64,000 bases of DNA from JAMBLL01 sp964460075 (GCA_964460075.1 CAYWPC010000011.1:1-64000); one strand, 5' to 3'. Shown: positions 1-9,226, counted from the stretch's first letter. Notes: generated from the sequence alone by a model not told the origin. Program-made: numbers and translations.

Positions 1-1091
1 GCCTCCTTGGTTGCACGGTACAGCGTTGCGCGGTGTGTGAGCGGAAGTTCCGTCTCCACGTCTGCGACGAAGGAGATATCGAGGTTCGTTTCGTCCTCTG
101 CGACCTCGACCAACTCCGCGAGAGCAGATTCCAGATCAACTTCGACTCCCGGTTCGTCGCGAAGGCTCGTGAGTTCAGACCTCAACGTGTGATCGACCTC
201 CCTGACGAGAAGATCGAGACGCGCGAGTTCTTCGTCGAGATCGGAACCCTGCTCAACCATCCGGCGGCCTGCTTGGAGGCCGAACAAGATTCGATAGAGA
301 GGCTGTCCGATATCGTCGTGGAGTGCACCGATGATTCGGATTCGCTCGTCTTCTTGGATTTCGAGGAGTTGGCCAATGAGTCGTTCCGAGCGCGCGATTC
401 GTTTCCGCTCGGCTCTAGCGTTCGTGACGGCAGCGGCGGTGAGTGCTGCGAGCAGGATTGCGGTTCCGATGCCGAGAGCGGCCCATACTGCGGCTCGGAT
501 CCTGTGGGTGGTGGCGACGAGCGTGTCAGCAACCTCGTACACCTCGAAGACGATCTCGATGCCCTGTGGTCCGCTGTCTACCGGAACGTAGTATTCGCGG
601 AGCTCACCGAGGTCACGTTCATACTCGTTTTCAGGCCTGCTCAGGTCCGGGTTCTCCCATATCAGCTCACCGCTGAAGGCTGCGAGGAGGTCGTGAGACG
701 GTTGGTACGATCTGCCGATGAGCCGTTCTTCGTCGGAATACACGATGGTGCCCGTGTTGTCCCAAATCTTCACGCGTACGATCTCACGTCCGAGCAACGA
801 GAGCTCAACCTCCTCGTGGAGAACAGCGATATCAAGATCTGTGAGCTCCTCGCCGGTGTATAGAGAACTCCCGATGTCGTCCACGGCGTCGTGGATCGAT
901 ATCGCCCCGGCCTCGAGGACGCGCTCTTCTACGACGTTGGGAATGATGATTCCGAGCGCGATTGTCATCGCAACGGCAACTGCACCTGCAACGGCCGCCG
1001 TGGCACCGACCGGGCCAAGATCAAACCGGCTGCGTCTCTCGATCTGGAGGGGGCCGCGCTGGGTCGGATTCTTGTTCGGCGATGACTCCAT
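1..1091 (-). CDS. Sensor histidine kinase, HisKA_3 (NarL/LiaS) type, 3' end cut off by window edge
   Basis: Reading the minus strand from the ATG at 1091 gives 363 residues open to the window edge, so the C-terminal ATPase domain is missing. A first membrane helix lies near residues 28-52, followed by an extracytoplasmic region of about 140 residues and a second helix near 200-220. After that comes a HisKA_3 block (EDERIRIIGALHDDIGQPLY) whose His is the predicted phosphoacceptor. This is the classical layout of a membrane sensor that phosphorylates a LuxR/NarL-type regulator. No clear Shine-Dalgarno precedes this ATG, and two ATGs at 1107 and 1110 are out of frame. The gene follows the S9 peptidase by 43 bases on the same strand. 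The partner regulator should lie beyond the window. Confidence 0.85.
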   Translation of the reverse strand, partial: MESSPNKNPTQRGPLQIERRSRFDLGPVGATAAVAGAVAVAMTIALGIIIPNVVEERVLEAGAISIHDAVDDIGSSLYTGEELTDLDIAVLHEEVELSLLGREIVRVKIWDNTGTIVYSDEERLIGRSYQPSHDLLAAFSGELIWENPDLSRPENEYERDLGELREYYVPVDSGPQGIEIVFEVYEVADTLVATTHRIRAAVWAALGIGTAILLAALTAAAVTNARAERKRIARSERLIGQLLEIQEDERIRIIGALHDDIGQPLYRILFGLQAGRRMVEQGSDLDEELARLDLLVREVDHTLRSELTSLRDEPGVEVDLESALAELVEVAEDETNLDISFVADVETELPLTHRATLYRATKE

Positions 1092-1134
1092 AGGTGGAGC
1101 TTTGCATCATAGGTGAGCCTGTACCAACTGGTAG

Positions 1135-3075
1135 CTACTCGTTCCACCGAGCGAGCCACCCCGTGAACTCGCTCCACCACACCAAAGCATTGTCTCGTGT
1201 CTCGATCCAGTGTCCTTCATCGGGAAAGTAGACCAGCCTGGAGGGAACGCCCTTGGCCTTGAGCGAGCCGTAGAGAACGAGTCCCTGCGCGACGACGACG
1301 CGGAAGTCGAGCTCTCCATGCATCACGAGTGTTGGAGTGACGATGTTTTCGGTGTGGGCCATCGGGCTCCATCGCTGCACCGCATCCATGTCCTCCCAAG
1401 GGGTTCCCCCAACCGCACGGTCTCGACCCATGGTGTGGTCCGAGGCCCATTGGCCGAGGAGGTCCGTCACCCCAGCGTGGCAGATCGACGCGATGTATCG
1501 ATTCGTGCGCGTCGTCAACCACGAAACAAGAAAGCCACCGTAGGAGCCTCCGGCAATCGACATTCGACGTTCATCGATACACCCGCGCGCGATGAGGTGG
1601 TCCGTAGCTGCCTCGATGTCCGTAGCCGGCATGTCTCCCCACGAACCACGAATACTGCGCGCAAACGCATCACCGAACGATGATGAGCCGTGGAAGTTGA
1701 CCGAAACAACGACGTATCCCGCAGCAGCCATGACATGAGGGTTCCACCTCCAATGCCAGGCATCCATGACGCCGTTGTGCGGTCCTCCGTGCACGTTGTG
1801 CAGCAGTGGCCACTTCGTGGCGTCGTCAAACTCTGGCGGCTCGACGATGAACGCCTGGATCAGATCACCCTCTGCTCCCTCGAACTGGATTTCCTCTGCG
1901 GGGCGTAGCTTCAGGTCAGACAACAGTGCCGTATTGAACGCCGACACGACAGTGGTGCGGCCGCTGCACGTATAGGCCACCTCCGGTGGTGCACACGAGG
2001 ACTCTGTTCGGTGCCAGTAGCAGTCAACTCCGACGCGGACGCCATGATTCGATCCGGTCGAAGTTTGAGGGATGGGCGTCCCGCCGTTGATCGTGAGCGT
2101 GAAGATGCGAACCTTGCCGCTGTCCTCCGCATGGAAGACGACTTCATCGTTCGAGACGAACTCCCAGCCGGATGCCGAGCGGTCCCAGTCCTCGGTGATG
2201 ACCTGCTCGAGCCCGGATGCAAGGTCGTGTGCGACGATTCGCATCGGATCTGCGTAGTACCCCTCCTCGTACTGAGCTCCGTAGATCAATGTCGACCCGT
2301 CTGGTGACACACGCGGTCGGATCTGTCGTGCCGTGTCGGCCGTGGGCAGGCGAACGATGTTGCCTCCACCCACAGAAACAGCGTGGAGGCGAAACCGAAG
2401 TTGCTCCCACGGCTCATCAAAGTCGTCCAAGGTAAAGATGACCTTTTCACCATCTGGTGTGATCGTGAGGGAGTCCGACAGGTCGTCGATGCTTATGAGG
2501 CGGTCTAACTCGGGCGTGAGGTGGTGAGTGGAGCCCTCCTCGAGGTCGATGCGGAACAGATGATCGATCGTGTCGTTTGCGAGCCACCGCTTCCAATGGC
2601 GATAGACGCGATCCTCTGTGGTCACGACCTTCGGGCTGTGCACGCGCGCTTCGACTTCTTCCTTGGTCGCCTCGATGGTCGGGAACCCTCTCAGCAGCGG
2701 TCCCACGACAATGAGCGAGCTCTGGTCTGGGATCCACATCACATAGCGTGCGCCGAGCGGAAGATCGCTGACTGCACGTGCCTCGCCTCCGTCGAGTGAA
2801 ATGACATGCACTTGGGCTTTGGCGTCACCGTGTCGCGAGAGGAACGCGACGCGATCGCCGCTGGTGCTTGGCTTCGGTGATGAGGCGAACCGTTCTGCCG
2901 AGGTCAGCCGGAAGGTCGAGCCGTCACGATCTACGACGTGGAGCGTGCTTGATGGTGGCTCGCCATCGAGGTGGCACGCAACGGGTATCACGACGCTCCT
3001 CGTGCCTGGAATGTGCTCGGGTTGACCGACCCGCTTCAGGTTCCACAGGTCCTCAGGGGTTATTGGTCGCGTCAT
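1135..3075 (-). CDS. S9-family prolyl oligopeptidase / acylaminoacyl-peptidase-like serine peptidase
   Basis: The protein has 646 residues. An N-terminal beta-propeller-like region with WD40/TolB-like motifs covers roughly residues 1-390, and an alpha/beta-hydrolase domain follows. The nucleophile is in GGSYGG (about Ser511), with Asp about 590 (HGELDF) and His about 622 (DEGHW), so the S9 triad is complete. The family cleaves short peptides or N-acylated peptides, usually in the cytoplasm, and no signal peptide is visible. I chose the ATG at 3075 because AGAAGGACGA lies just upstream. The frame stays open 14 codons further, without better support. The gene starts 57 bases after cimA on the same strand, so co-transcription is possible. 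The substrate cannot be deduced. Confidence 0.9.
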   Translation of the reverse strand: MTRPITPEDLWNLKRVGQPEHIPGTRSVVIPVACHLDGEPPSSTLHVVDRDGSTFRLTSAERFASSPKPSTSGDRVAFLSRHGDAKAQVHVISLDGGEARAVSDLPLGARYVMWIPDQSSLIVVGPLLRGFPTIEATKEEVEARVHSPKVVTTEDRVYRHWKRWLANDTIDHLFRIDLEEGSTHHLTPELDRLISIDDLSDSLTITPDGEKVIFTLDDFDEPWEQLRFRLHAVSVGGGNIVRLPTADTARQIRPRVSPDGSTLIYGAQYEEGYYADPMRIVAHDLASGLEQVITEDWDRSASGWEFVSNDEVVFHAEDSGKVRIFTLTINGGTPIPQTSTGSNHGVRVGVDCYWHRTESSCAPPEVAYTCSGRTTVVSAFNTALLSDLKLRPAEEIQFEGAEGDLIQAFIVEPPEFDDATKWPLLHNVHGGPHNGVMDAWHWRWNPHVMAAAGYVVVSVNFHGSSSFGDAFARSIRGSWGDMPATDIEAATDHLIARGCIDERRMSIAGGSYGGFLVSWLTTRTNRYIASICHAGVTDLLGQWASDHTMGRDRAVGGTPWEDMDAVQRWSPMAHTENIVTPTLVMHGELDFRVVVAQGLVLYGSLKAKGVPSRLVYFPDEGHWIETRDNALVWWSEFTGWLARWNE

Positions 3076-3132
3076 GCTGCTCTTCGTCCTTCTCGGCTTT
3101 GTGTGCATTGATTCCACACAGCGTACGCGCTG

Positions 3133-4713
3133 CTACGCGTTGTTCGCTCGATGTCGTGAACGCATCAGGCCGATGAGGAGACCATCTGAAACCGCAGTCC
3201 AGGAGGCGTCGATGATATTCTGATGTACGCCGACACAGCCCCAGACGGAATCGATGTCGGCGTGTGAGGTCAGAACGCGGACCCTGGCGCTGGTCCCCTC
3301 TGAGCTGTCGAGATCGCGCACGCGATAGTCCGTTAGCTTGATCGAGTCTACTTCTGGGTAGGCCTCCCTCAGGGCGGCCCGCAGTGCTCTGTCCATTGCT
3401 GACACCGGTCCGTCTCCCTCACGAGTGGAAACGATTCTCGTGTCTCCGACATGGACCTTGACGGTCGCCTCTGCGACCGCTTCACCGTCGCGTTGCTCAA
3501 TGAAAACCCGATAAGACTCCACATCGAACAGGTCCTGCTCCCACCCAAGGGCCCGCCTTGCGAGGAGCTCGAAGGAGCCGTCTGCAGCTTCGAATTGGTA
3601 TCCCTCGTGTTCATGCGCCTTGACGCTGTCGACGATTTGCTGCGCCTGGTCGGCTGTCAGCTCAAGCCCGAACTCGGATGCCTTGGCAACCACCGTAGAT
3701 CGGCCCGCCAACTCCGACACCACGACGCGGGTCGCGTTGCCGATTGACGTAGGGTCGAGGTGCTCGTACGCGTCAGGGCGTCTAGCGATCGCCGACATGT
3801 GGAGACCCGCCTTGTGGGTGAATGCAGACGACCCAACGTATGGCAAGTGTGGGTCGAGCGTCAGATTGATGACATCGGCTATGTGATGAGACACCGCGGT
3901 GAGGCGTGACAGGTGCTCGGAGGCTATCGAGTCGATACCCATCTTGAGCGTCAGGTTGGGGATGACAGAACAGAGATCGGCGTTGCCTGTTCGCTCTCCG
4001 TATCCGTTGATACACCCTTGTACCTGTGCGACGCCTGCGGTCACGGCGGTGAGGGAGTTGCCAACGGCCATTCCTGTGTCGTTGTGGAAGTGGCATCCGA
4101 ATGTGCCGTCTGGGACGTGTTCGATGGCCTCACCGACAATCCGCTCGACCTCGTGGCTGAGGAATCCGCCGTTGGTATCACACAGGACGAGACGTGAAGC
4201 TCCTGCTGTGTGGGCCGCCCGCAGCACCGCAACAGAGAAATCCGGGTTGCTTCGGTAGCCGTCGAAGAAGTGCTCGGCATCGAAGAACACCTCGCGCCCA
4301 TGTGAGCGGAAGAATGCAACGGTATCGGCAACCATCGCGATTGCCTCATCGAGCGATACCCGCAACGCATGCTCGACGTGATAGTCCCAAGCCTTGCCGA
4401 CGAGGCAGACCGTTGACGTGTCCGCTGCGAGTAGGCGCTGTACCTGCTCGTCATCTTGTGGATGGACGCCCGTTCGTCTCGTCGATCCGAACGCAACGAG
4501 CTTCGACGTCGTGAGGTCGAGCTCAGCACCAGCTCGTTTGAAGAACTCGTCATCCTTGGGGTTCGCTCCCGGCCAGCCTCCCTCGATATACGCGACACCA
4601 AGATGGTCGAGAAGCCCGCAGATCGTGAGCTTGTCCTTGACCGTCAGCGAGATGCCCTCCTGTTGGGTCCCGTCGCGTAACGTTGTGTCATATATCTCAA
4701 CGGTTGGTGCCAT
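3133..4713 (-). CDS. cimA: (R)-citramalate synthase
   Basis: CimA condenses acetyl-CoA with pyruvate to (R)-citramalate, the first step of the threonine-independent isoleucine route. The 526-residue protein opens with the HMGL-like motif DTTLRDGTQQEG and carries the metal-binding HFHNDTG. It ends in a LeuA-type allosteric dimer domain (from about residue 390), the usual site of isoleucine feedback. The length fits CimA (about 520-540). A homocitrate or isopropylmalate synthase is less likely, given the GWPGANPKDDEFF segment typical of CimA. The start at 4713 has AAGGACA 6 bases upstream. The leader in front of this gene (4735-4860) encodes an Ile/Thr-rich peptide, which independently supports an isoleucine pathway role. 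Confidence 0.92.
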   Translation of the reverse strand: MAPTVEIYDTTLRDGTQQEGISLTVKDKLTICGLLDHLGVAYIEGGWPGANPKDDEFFKRAGAELDLTTSKLVAFGSTRRTGVHPQDDEQVQRLLAADTSTVCLVGKAWDYHVEHALRVSLDEAIAMVADTVAFFRSHGREVFFDAEHFFDGYRSNPDFSVAVLRAAHTAGASRLVLCDTNGGFLSHEVERIVGEAIEHVPDGTFGCHFHNDTGMAVGNSLTAVTAGVAQVQGCINGYGERTGNADLCSVIPNLTLKMGIDSIASEHLSRLTAVSHHIADVINLTLDPHLPYVGSSAFTHKAGLHMSAIARRPDAYEHLDPTSIGNATRVVVSELAGRSTVVAKASEFGLELTADQAQQIVDSVKAHEHEGYQFEAADGSFELLARRALGWEQDLFDVESYRVFIEQRDGEAVAEATVKVHVGDTRIVSTREGDGPVSAMDRALRAALREAYPEVDSIKLTDYRVRDLDSSEGTSARVRVLTSHADIDSVWGCVGVHQNIIDASWTAVSDGLLIGLMRSRHRANNA

Positions 4714-4734
4714 GGTTGTGTCCTTCAACGAAAG

Positions 4735-4781
4735 AACCCTCCACACGGGAGGGTTCGGCAGGCACACGTCTGGACGTGTGC
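4735..4781 (-). promoter_or_regulatory. Two tandem hairpins in the cimA leader, candidate attenuator
   Basis: In transcript order, hairpin 1 is GCACACGTC-CA-GACGTGTGC (4781-4762), a perfect 9-bp stem. Hairpin 2 is AACCCTCC-CGTGT-GGAGGGTT (4755-4735), a perfect 8-bp stem followed by CTTTCGTT, which makes it terminator-like. Hairpin 1 begins 2 bases after the leader-peptide stop codon. The loop of hairpin 2 (CGTGTG) can also pair with CACACG in the 5' arm of hairpin 1, and the 3' arm of hairpin 1 can pair imperfectly with the cimA ribosome-binding region. The positions match ribosome-mediated attenuation, but I could not identify a unique antiterminator pairing, so the switching mechanism is open. 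Confidence 0.65.
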
Positions 4782-4783
4782 GC

Positions 4784-4822
4784 CTAAGTGATAATGATCG
4801 TGGTGTGTTGCTGGTTGTACAT
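4784..4822 (-). CDS. Ile/Thr-rich leader peptide of cimA
   Basis: A 12-codon frame runs from ATG (4822) to TAG (4784) and encodes MYNQQHTTIIIT. Three consecutive Ile codons flanked by Thr codons sit directly before the stop, and the stop is 2 bases from a hairpin. CimA makes the isoleucine precursor, so the codon content matches the product of the regulated pathway, as in the thr and ilv leader peptides of enterobacteria. The ATG follows a -10 box by 9 bases, which suggests a leaderless leader peptide. There is no Shine-Dalgarno. The match of codon content, position and pathway makes chance unlikely, though translation is unproven. Confidence 0.7.
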   Translation of the reverse strand: MYNQQHTTIIIT

Positions 4823-4831
4823 CAAGTACCG

Positions 4832-4860
4832 AGTATGCACCACGAATGACACGAGGTCAA
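4832..4860 (-). promoter_or_regulatory. Promoter of the cimA leader
   Basis: A -35 TTGACC (4860-4855) and a -10 CATACT (4837-4832) are separated by exactly 17 bases. The predicted start of transcription falls within a few bases of the leader-peptide ATG at 4822. Confidence 0.65.
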
Positions 4861-4965
4861 AGCGAGTGGGCGTTGTTGGCATGGGTTCTGTCAATCTTGA
4901 CGTCGCGCGACGCGGTGCCTCGGCAGGTCTGATGGCCGACCGTTGGAGGCGGATCGGCATTGGCT

Positions 4966-6894
4966 TCACCCGCCGTTGATCGCCTCGTTGAGCAGCCTCG
5001 CGTACGCTGCCTGACCTTCCGGGCTCAAATGGACCTTATCTGCTTTGAAGAGCTCTGGGTGGTCGCTGCTATAGCCGTTCCAGTCGACAACCTCGACGTT
5101 CGGCCACCTCTGTGCTCCCTGTTCGATTGTCGCGTTCACGAGGGACTCCCAGCGGCGCGGAACCTTTGTGTTCACGACGATGACACGCTCGCGGTCGCTT
5201 AGCTCGGTCATGACTTCGTCAAAGGTGGCGTTGTTGAAGGCGCCGTTCGTCCCTAGGTGGAGAACCACGACGTCACCGAGCTCGCCGCGCGAACGCAGTG
5301 CTGCAGCAATATCACCCGCCTGTTTGAACTGCCGGCTCACCTCCGCAGCGAAGGTGACTTCGTTCGGAAGCGTTACGAGCAGAGCTCCTTGAGCTCCGAG
5401 CATCACCGAGTCACCGATCATGGTGACGGTAGACGTCCATGCGTTGGGCGTCGGCACCGTCGTCGTGACCGCAGCAACGGTTAGCTTGGGACCTACAGGA
5501 TCGGTGACTACGGGTTGTGATGGTTGGTCCGTCGTGGGAGCTGGGCTGTGAACGTGTGCTGCTTCGGGTATCTCAAGCGCCACGAACGGGGATTCGCTTC
5601 CGGTTGGCGAGGCGACAACGGAGTTGGGGGTCGCCATTGCGCCCTCCAAGAGCCCGGCGCCGATGAGAACGAAGACCGCGAGTGCGGCGATGGCGAACCC
5701 CGTGACTGCTTGTGGGGATCGGATTCCGAGTCTCAGGCGTATCGCTGCGATCCAGGACAGGAACCCGTCGCGTCGGATTGGTGACTCGATGAACCTGTAC
5801 GAGAACTCGGTCACCGCAACAGTCAACACGAGTCGGACTGCGAAGGTCGGTGCGACTCCTAGCGACATGTCGAATCCGGGACGTGTCACCATGAAGATCG
5901 GGTAATGCCACAAATAGATTCCGTAGCTGCGCGTTCCGATCCACTTCATGACGCGGTTGTCGAGGATGGAGCCGAGCGACGCGCCAGGGTGGACTGCGGC
6001 ACCGATAGCCGTAGCCGTGACGAGCGAGGTGACCAGGAACCCGCCCCGATAGAGGAGGGGTGTGAATTCGTTGAGGTTCACCAGAATCAGCAGCATGATC
6101 CCAAGTGCAACCAGGCCGGTTGCGTTGATGAGGACGTGCTGCGTCGTCGTGACCTTTCTGGGGAGTCTCCACGGCATCCACGCGAGGGCGAGGAGGACTC
6201 CGATCAGGATGGCAGTGGCTCGAGTATCGGTGCCGTAGTAGACCCTTGAGGGGTCCTCATACGGCGTGTAGAGCAGAACCATGACGGCTGTGGAGGCGAG
6301 CGCACCGGCAAGTACGAACACACCGAATCGCTTAAGAGTCCGCTTCTGGGAGCCCCGGCCGAGCATTGCAAGGCCAAAGGTGAAGATGAGGGGCCACACG
6401 ACGTAGAACTGCTCTTCGACCCCTAGTGACCACAAGTGCCTGAGTAGTGGGGGCCGCCCGAATGCCTCGAAGTACGATTCCTGGCGCACGATGAAGAACC
6501 AGTTCGTGACGTAGGTCATCGCAGCGAGCACGTCCCCGAGCATGCGCGCGAGCGTGTCGCGGTAGAAGGCGATTGCCGCAACCGATGTGACGCTCAGCAG
6601 CGTCACCACCGCGGGGAGAAGGCGTCGTGCCCGTCGTAGCCAGAATCTCCTCAGGTCGATAGATCCGGTTCGTAGCCACTCAACGAGGAGGAGGGACGTG
6701 ATGAGATAACCGGAGATCACGAAGAAGACCTCGACACCGAGGAACCCGCCATCGGCCCACGCGAATTCGGCGTGGTAGAACACGACTGCCATGACAGCAA
6801 TCGCACGTAGGCCGTCGAGGCCGAGCATGTGCTGCAGGTGAGCTGGAGGGACGAGGTCGCCTGACGGCTCGTCGCCCGTGTATGTAGAGGTCAT
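4966..6894 (-). CDS. OafA/YrhL-type membrane O-acyltransferase with C-terminal SGNH domain
   Basis: The 642-residue protein has an acyltransferase_3 domain of about ten membrane helices (residues about 20-400), starting with GLDGLRAIAVMAVVFYHAEF and including the FFVISGYL segment. The conserved catalytic His is in FYHA. After a Thr/Pro-rich linker, a periplasmic SGNH hydrolase-like domain (about 480-642) shows GDSVMLG, HLGTNG and the D-x-x-H box DKVHLSPEG. Such two-domain proteins O-acetylate cell-surface glycans or lipids, and the target here cannot be told. It is divergent from trpS, with 75 bases between the starts. The ATG at 6894 is the only reasonable start before the first helix. Confidence 0.9.
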   Translation of the reverse strand: MTSTYTGDEPSGDLVPPAHLQHMLGLDGLRAIAVMAVVFYHAEFAWADGGFLGVEVFFVISGYLITSLLLVEWLRTGSIDLRRFWLRRARRLLPAVVTLLSVTSVAAIAFYRDTLARMLGDVLAAMTYVTNWFFIVRQESYFEAFGRPPLLRHLWSLGVEEQFYVVWPLIFTFGLAMLGRGSQKRTLKRFGVFVLAGALASTAVMVLLYTPYEDPSRVYYGTDTRATAILIGVLLALAWMPWRLPRKVTTTQHVLINATGLVALGIMLLILVNLNEFTPLLYRGGFLVTSLVTATAIGAAVHPGASLGSILDNRVMKWIGTRSYGIYLWHYPIFMVTRPGFDMSLGVAPTFAVRLVLTVAVTEFSYRFIESPIRRDGFLSWIAAIRLRLGIRSPQAVTGFAIAALAVFVLIGAGLLEGAMATPNSVVASPTGSESPFVALEIPEAAHVHSPAPTTDQPSQPVVTDPVGPKLTVAAVTTTVPTPNAWTSTVTMIGDSVMLGAQGALLVTLPNEVTFAAEVSRQFKQAGDIAAALRSRGELGDVVVLHLGTNGAFNNATFDEVMTELSDRERVIVVNTKVPRRWESLVNATIEQGAQRWPNVEVVDWNGYSSDHPELFKADKVHLSPEGQAAYARLLNEAINGG

Positions 6895-6969
6895 GATTCC
6901 AGGATTCGGGGCGAGGTGAGTGTATCAACCGACCTACAGTCATTCTGTAGCATCGACAAGGAGTCAATC

Positions 6970-7965
6970 GTGAGCGACACATCTCGGCAGAGAATTTTCT
7001 CTGGTGTGCAGCCGACAGGTAACGCACATTTGGGAAACTACCTTGGTGCGTTTCGCAACTGGGTTCGGCTCCAGGACTCTTTCGATACGATCTACTGCAT
7101 CGTGGATCTTCACGCCATGACCGTTGACTATGACCCCGCAGAACTCGAGCGGTCAAGGATCGACACAGCGAGGCTCTTGTTGGCCCTCGGTGTTGATCCT
7201 GATCGATCATTGCTATATACGCAGAGCCAGGTCATGGAGCATGCCGATCTCGCATGGATTCTCAGCACGATGGTTCCCATGGGGGTTCTCAACAGGATGA
7301 CCCAGTACAAAGAGAAGACCGCGGCAGGATTCGCATCGAATGTCGGGCTGTTCTCGTACCCCGTTCTCATGGCAGCCGATATTCTGCTGTACCGCGCGAA
7401 CCTCGTCCCTGTCGGTGATGATCAGCGACAGCACATCGAGATGACACGGGACCTCGCCGAGCGGTTCAACAATCGCTTCGGCAAAGTCTTTCCAATACCA
7501 GAGCCCTACATCCCAGACACGTCGGCGCGAGTGATGTCCCTCACAGACCCGGTGTCGAAGATGTCGAAGTCCGATGCGCAGGTCAAGAGCCGCATCTTGC
7601 TTGTGGATGATCCCGACGTGATCAGGAAGAGGATCCGCTCCGCTGTCACCGATAGCGACCCAGAAGTTCGCTACGACGTGGAGGCGAAGCCCGGCATCTC
7701 AAACCTTCTCGAGATCATGGCAGCGTGCACAGGTCGGTCGGTCGACGATCTCGTCGACGAGTATTCCGCAGGCGGATATGGACCGTTCAAGGATTCTGTA
7801 GCGGATGCTGTCATCGAAGAGCTTGCTCCGTTCAAGCCTCGTTACGACGAGCTTTCGAACGCAGACGTACGGGCGGTTCTGCGCGATGGTGGAGAGAAGG
7901 CCCGTGAACTCGTCGAGCCGTATCAGAGAGAGGTCCACAAGGCCGTTGGTGTGAAGGGCTACTGA
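6970..7965 (+). CDS. trpS: Tryptophanyl-tRNA synthetase
   Basis: TrpS charges tRNA-Trp with tryptophan. The 331-residue class I synthetase shows the HIGH-equivalent in TGNAHLGNYLGAF and the KMSKS loop as SKMSKSDAQ, and its length equals that of bacterial TrpS. The GTG at 6970 is the best start because AAGGAG lies 6 bases upstream. An upstream in-frame GTG at 6916 has no such site. A TACAGT -10-like hexamer lies at 6935-6940 inside a small inverted repeat (CTACAG at 6934-6939, CTGTAG at 6945-6950), but no good -35 is seen. No Trp-rich leader peptide was found. Confidence 0.96.
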   Translation: MSDTSRQRIFSGVQPTGNAHLGNYLGAFRNWVRLQDSFDTIYCIVDLHAMTVDYDPAELERSRIDTARLLLALGVDPDRSLLYTQSQVMEHADLAWILSTMVPMGVLNRMTQYKEKTAAGFASNVGLFSYPVLMAADILLYRANLVPVGDDQRQHIEMTRDLAERFNNRFGKVFPIPEPYIPDTSARVMSLTDPVSKMSKSDAQVKSRILLVDDPDVIRKRIRSAVTDSDPEVRYDVEAKPGISNLLEIMAACTGRSVDDLVDEYSAGGYGPFKDSVADAVIEELAPFKPRYDELSNADVRAVLRDGGEKARELVEPYQREVHKAVGVKGY

Positions 7966-8007
7966 TTCCGTCGGTTTCTAGCGGCGTGCGGTCCGAGTTA
8001 CAGGAAC

Positions 8008-8027
8008 GCGGGACGCGAAGCGTCCGC
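8008..8027 (+). terminator. Possible terminator hairpin after trpS
   Basis: GGACGC-GAA-GCGTCC (8011-8025) is flanked by further pairing bases with one bulged G. No U-tract follows, so this is a weak call. Confidence 0.35.
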
Positions 8028-8068
8028 TACTCTCCAGGAATCGCCGGCGCCGCACGTGGAGGGTTCTC

Positions 8069-9226
8069 TTGGAAATCGAGATCGGAATTGCGAAGTCCGG
8101 CCGTCGAGCCTGGGGTTTCGATGACATAGCAATCGTCCCGTCGAGGAGGACGAGAGACCCCGAGGACGTCGACCTGTCGTGGGAACTCGACGCGTTCACG
8201 TTCGACCTGCCGATGATGGCCTCGGGCATGGATTCTGCGGTAACGCCGCGAAACGCCATCGAAATTGGTCGCCTTGGCGGATTGGCGTGTTTGAACCTCG
8301 AGGGTCTTTGGGCGCGCTACGAGGACCCGATTCCCGTATATGACGAGATCGCTTCTCTCGAACCAGACACCGCAACGCGCCGGATGCAGGAGCTCTATTC
8401 GGTTCCGGTTGATCCCGACCTCATCGCGCGGCGTGTCAAGGAGATCAAGGATGGTGGCGTTGTTGCGTGTGGCAGTCTGACGCCTCCCAACGTTGCAAAG
8501 TACATTGATCATGCCAAGGCTGGCGGACTTGACATCCTCGTGATCCAGGGCACCGTGGTTTCAGCGGAGCATGTCTCGTCGCGTGAAGAGCCGCTCGACT
8601 TGTACGCATTCATCCGCGAGGTCGAGATGCCGGTGATCGTCGGTGGCTGTGCGTCGTATTCAGGAGCGCTGCACCTGATGCGAACGGGTGCCGTGGGCGT
8701 TCTTGTCGGTGTCGGACCGGGCGCCGCGTGCACTACCCGTGGCGTCCTAGGCATCGGAGTTCCGCAGGCGACGGCGATTGCGGATGCGGCTGGTGCTCGC
8801 ACTGCGTATCTCGAGGAGACAGGTCGCTACGTTCACATCATCGCTGACGGTGGGATGCGAACCGGTGGCGACGTTTCGAAAGCGATCGCTTGTGGTGCAG
8901 ACGCCGTGATGCTTGGCTCGCCGATGGCTGCGGCGACCGAATCGCCCTCGCTTGGGTACCACTGGGGTATGGCGACTTTCCATCCGACGCTTCCCCGTGG
9001 TTCGCGTGTGCGCACCGGGATCCTTGGAACGCTCGAAGAGATTCTCGTAGGTCCGGCACACGAGAACGATGGACGTCGCAACCTATTCGGAGGTCTTCGA
9101 GGCTCGATGGCGACGACCGGCTATGCAACCGTCAAGGAGTTCCAAAAGGCCGAGGTCATGGTCGCACCCGCTCTCCAGACCGAGGGGAAGCATCTTCAGC
9201 GTTCCCAGGGCGTGGGGATGGGTTGA
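8069..9226 (+). CDS. guaB3: GuaB3-family IMP dehydrogenase-related protein
   Basis: The 385-residue TIM-barrel protein belongs to the actinobacterial IMPDH-like subfamily (GuaB3). The loop containing GPGAACTTRG holds the Cys-Thr-Thr-Arg segment of IMPDH/GMP reductase enzymes, and IIADGGMRTGGDV matches the phosphate-binding region. The CBS domains of true GuaB are absent. The exact reaction of GuaB3 proteins is not settled by sequence. IMP to XMP or GMP reductase activity is the family expectation. Translation begins at TTG 8069, supported by GGAGGG 5 bases upstream. Its stop overlaps the guaA start by one base, so the two are translationally coupled in a guanine-nucleotide operon. Confidence 0.88.
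   Translation: MEIEIGIAKSGRRAWGFDDIAIVPSRRTRDPEDVDLSWELDAFTFDLPMMASGMDSAVTPRNAIEIGRLGGLACLNLEGLWARYEDPIPVYDEIASLEPDTATRRMQELYSVPVDPDLIARRVKEIKDGGVVACGSLTPPNVAKYIDHAKAGGLDILVIQGTVVSAEHVSSREEPLDLYAFIREVEMPVIVGGCASYSGALHLMRTGAVGVLVGVGPGAACTTRGVLGIGVPQATAIADAAGARTAYLEETGRYVHIIADGGMRTGGDVSKAIACGADAVMLGSPMAAATESPSLGYHWGMATFHPTLPRGSRVRTGILGTLEEILVGPAHENDGRRNLFGGLRGSMATTGYATVKEFQKAEVMVAPALQTEGKHLQRSQGVGMG

Noticed and set aside
33..863. Long forward open frame of 276 codons at the window start
   Set aside because: It is antisense to the sensor kinase on the minus strand, whose HisKA_3 motif and membrane helices are clear. The forward product has no recognisable domain.
4901..4912. CGTCGCGCGACG palindrome between the acyltransferase and cimA leader
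   Set aside because: Too short and GC-biased to separate from chance in this genome; no link to a promoter element.
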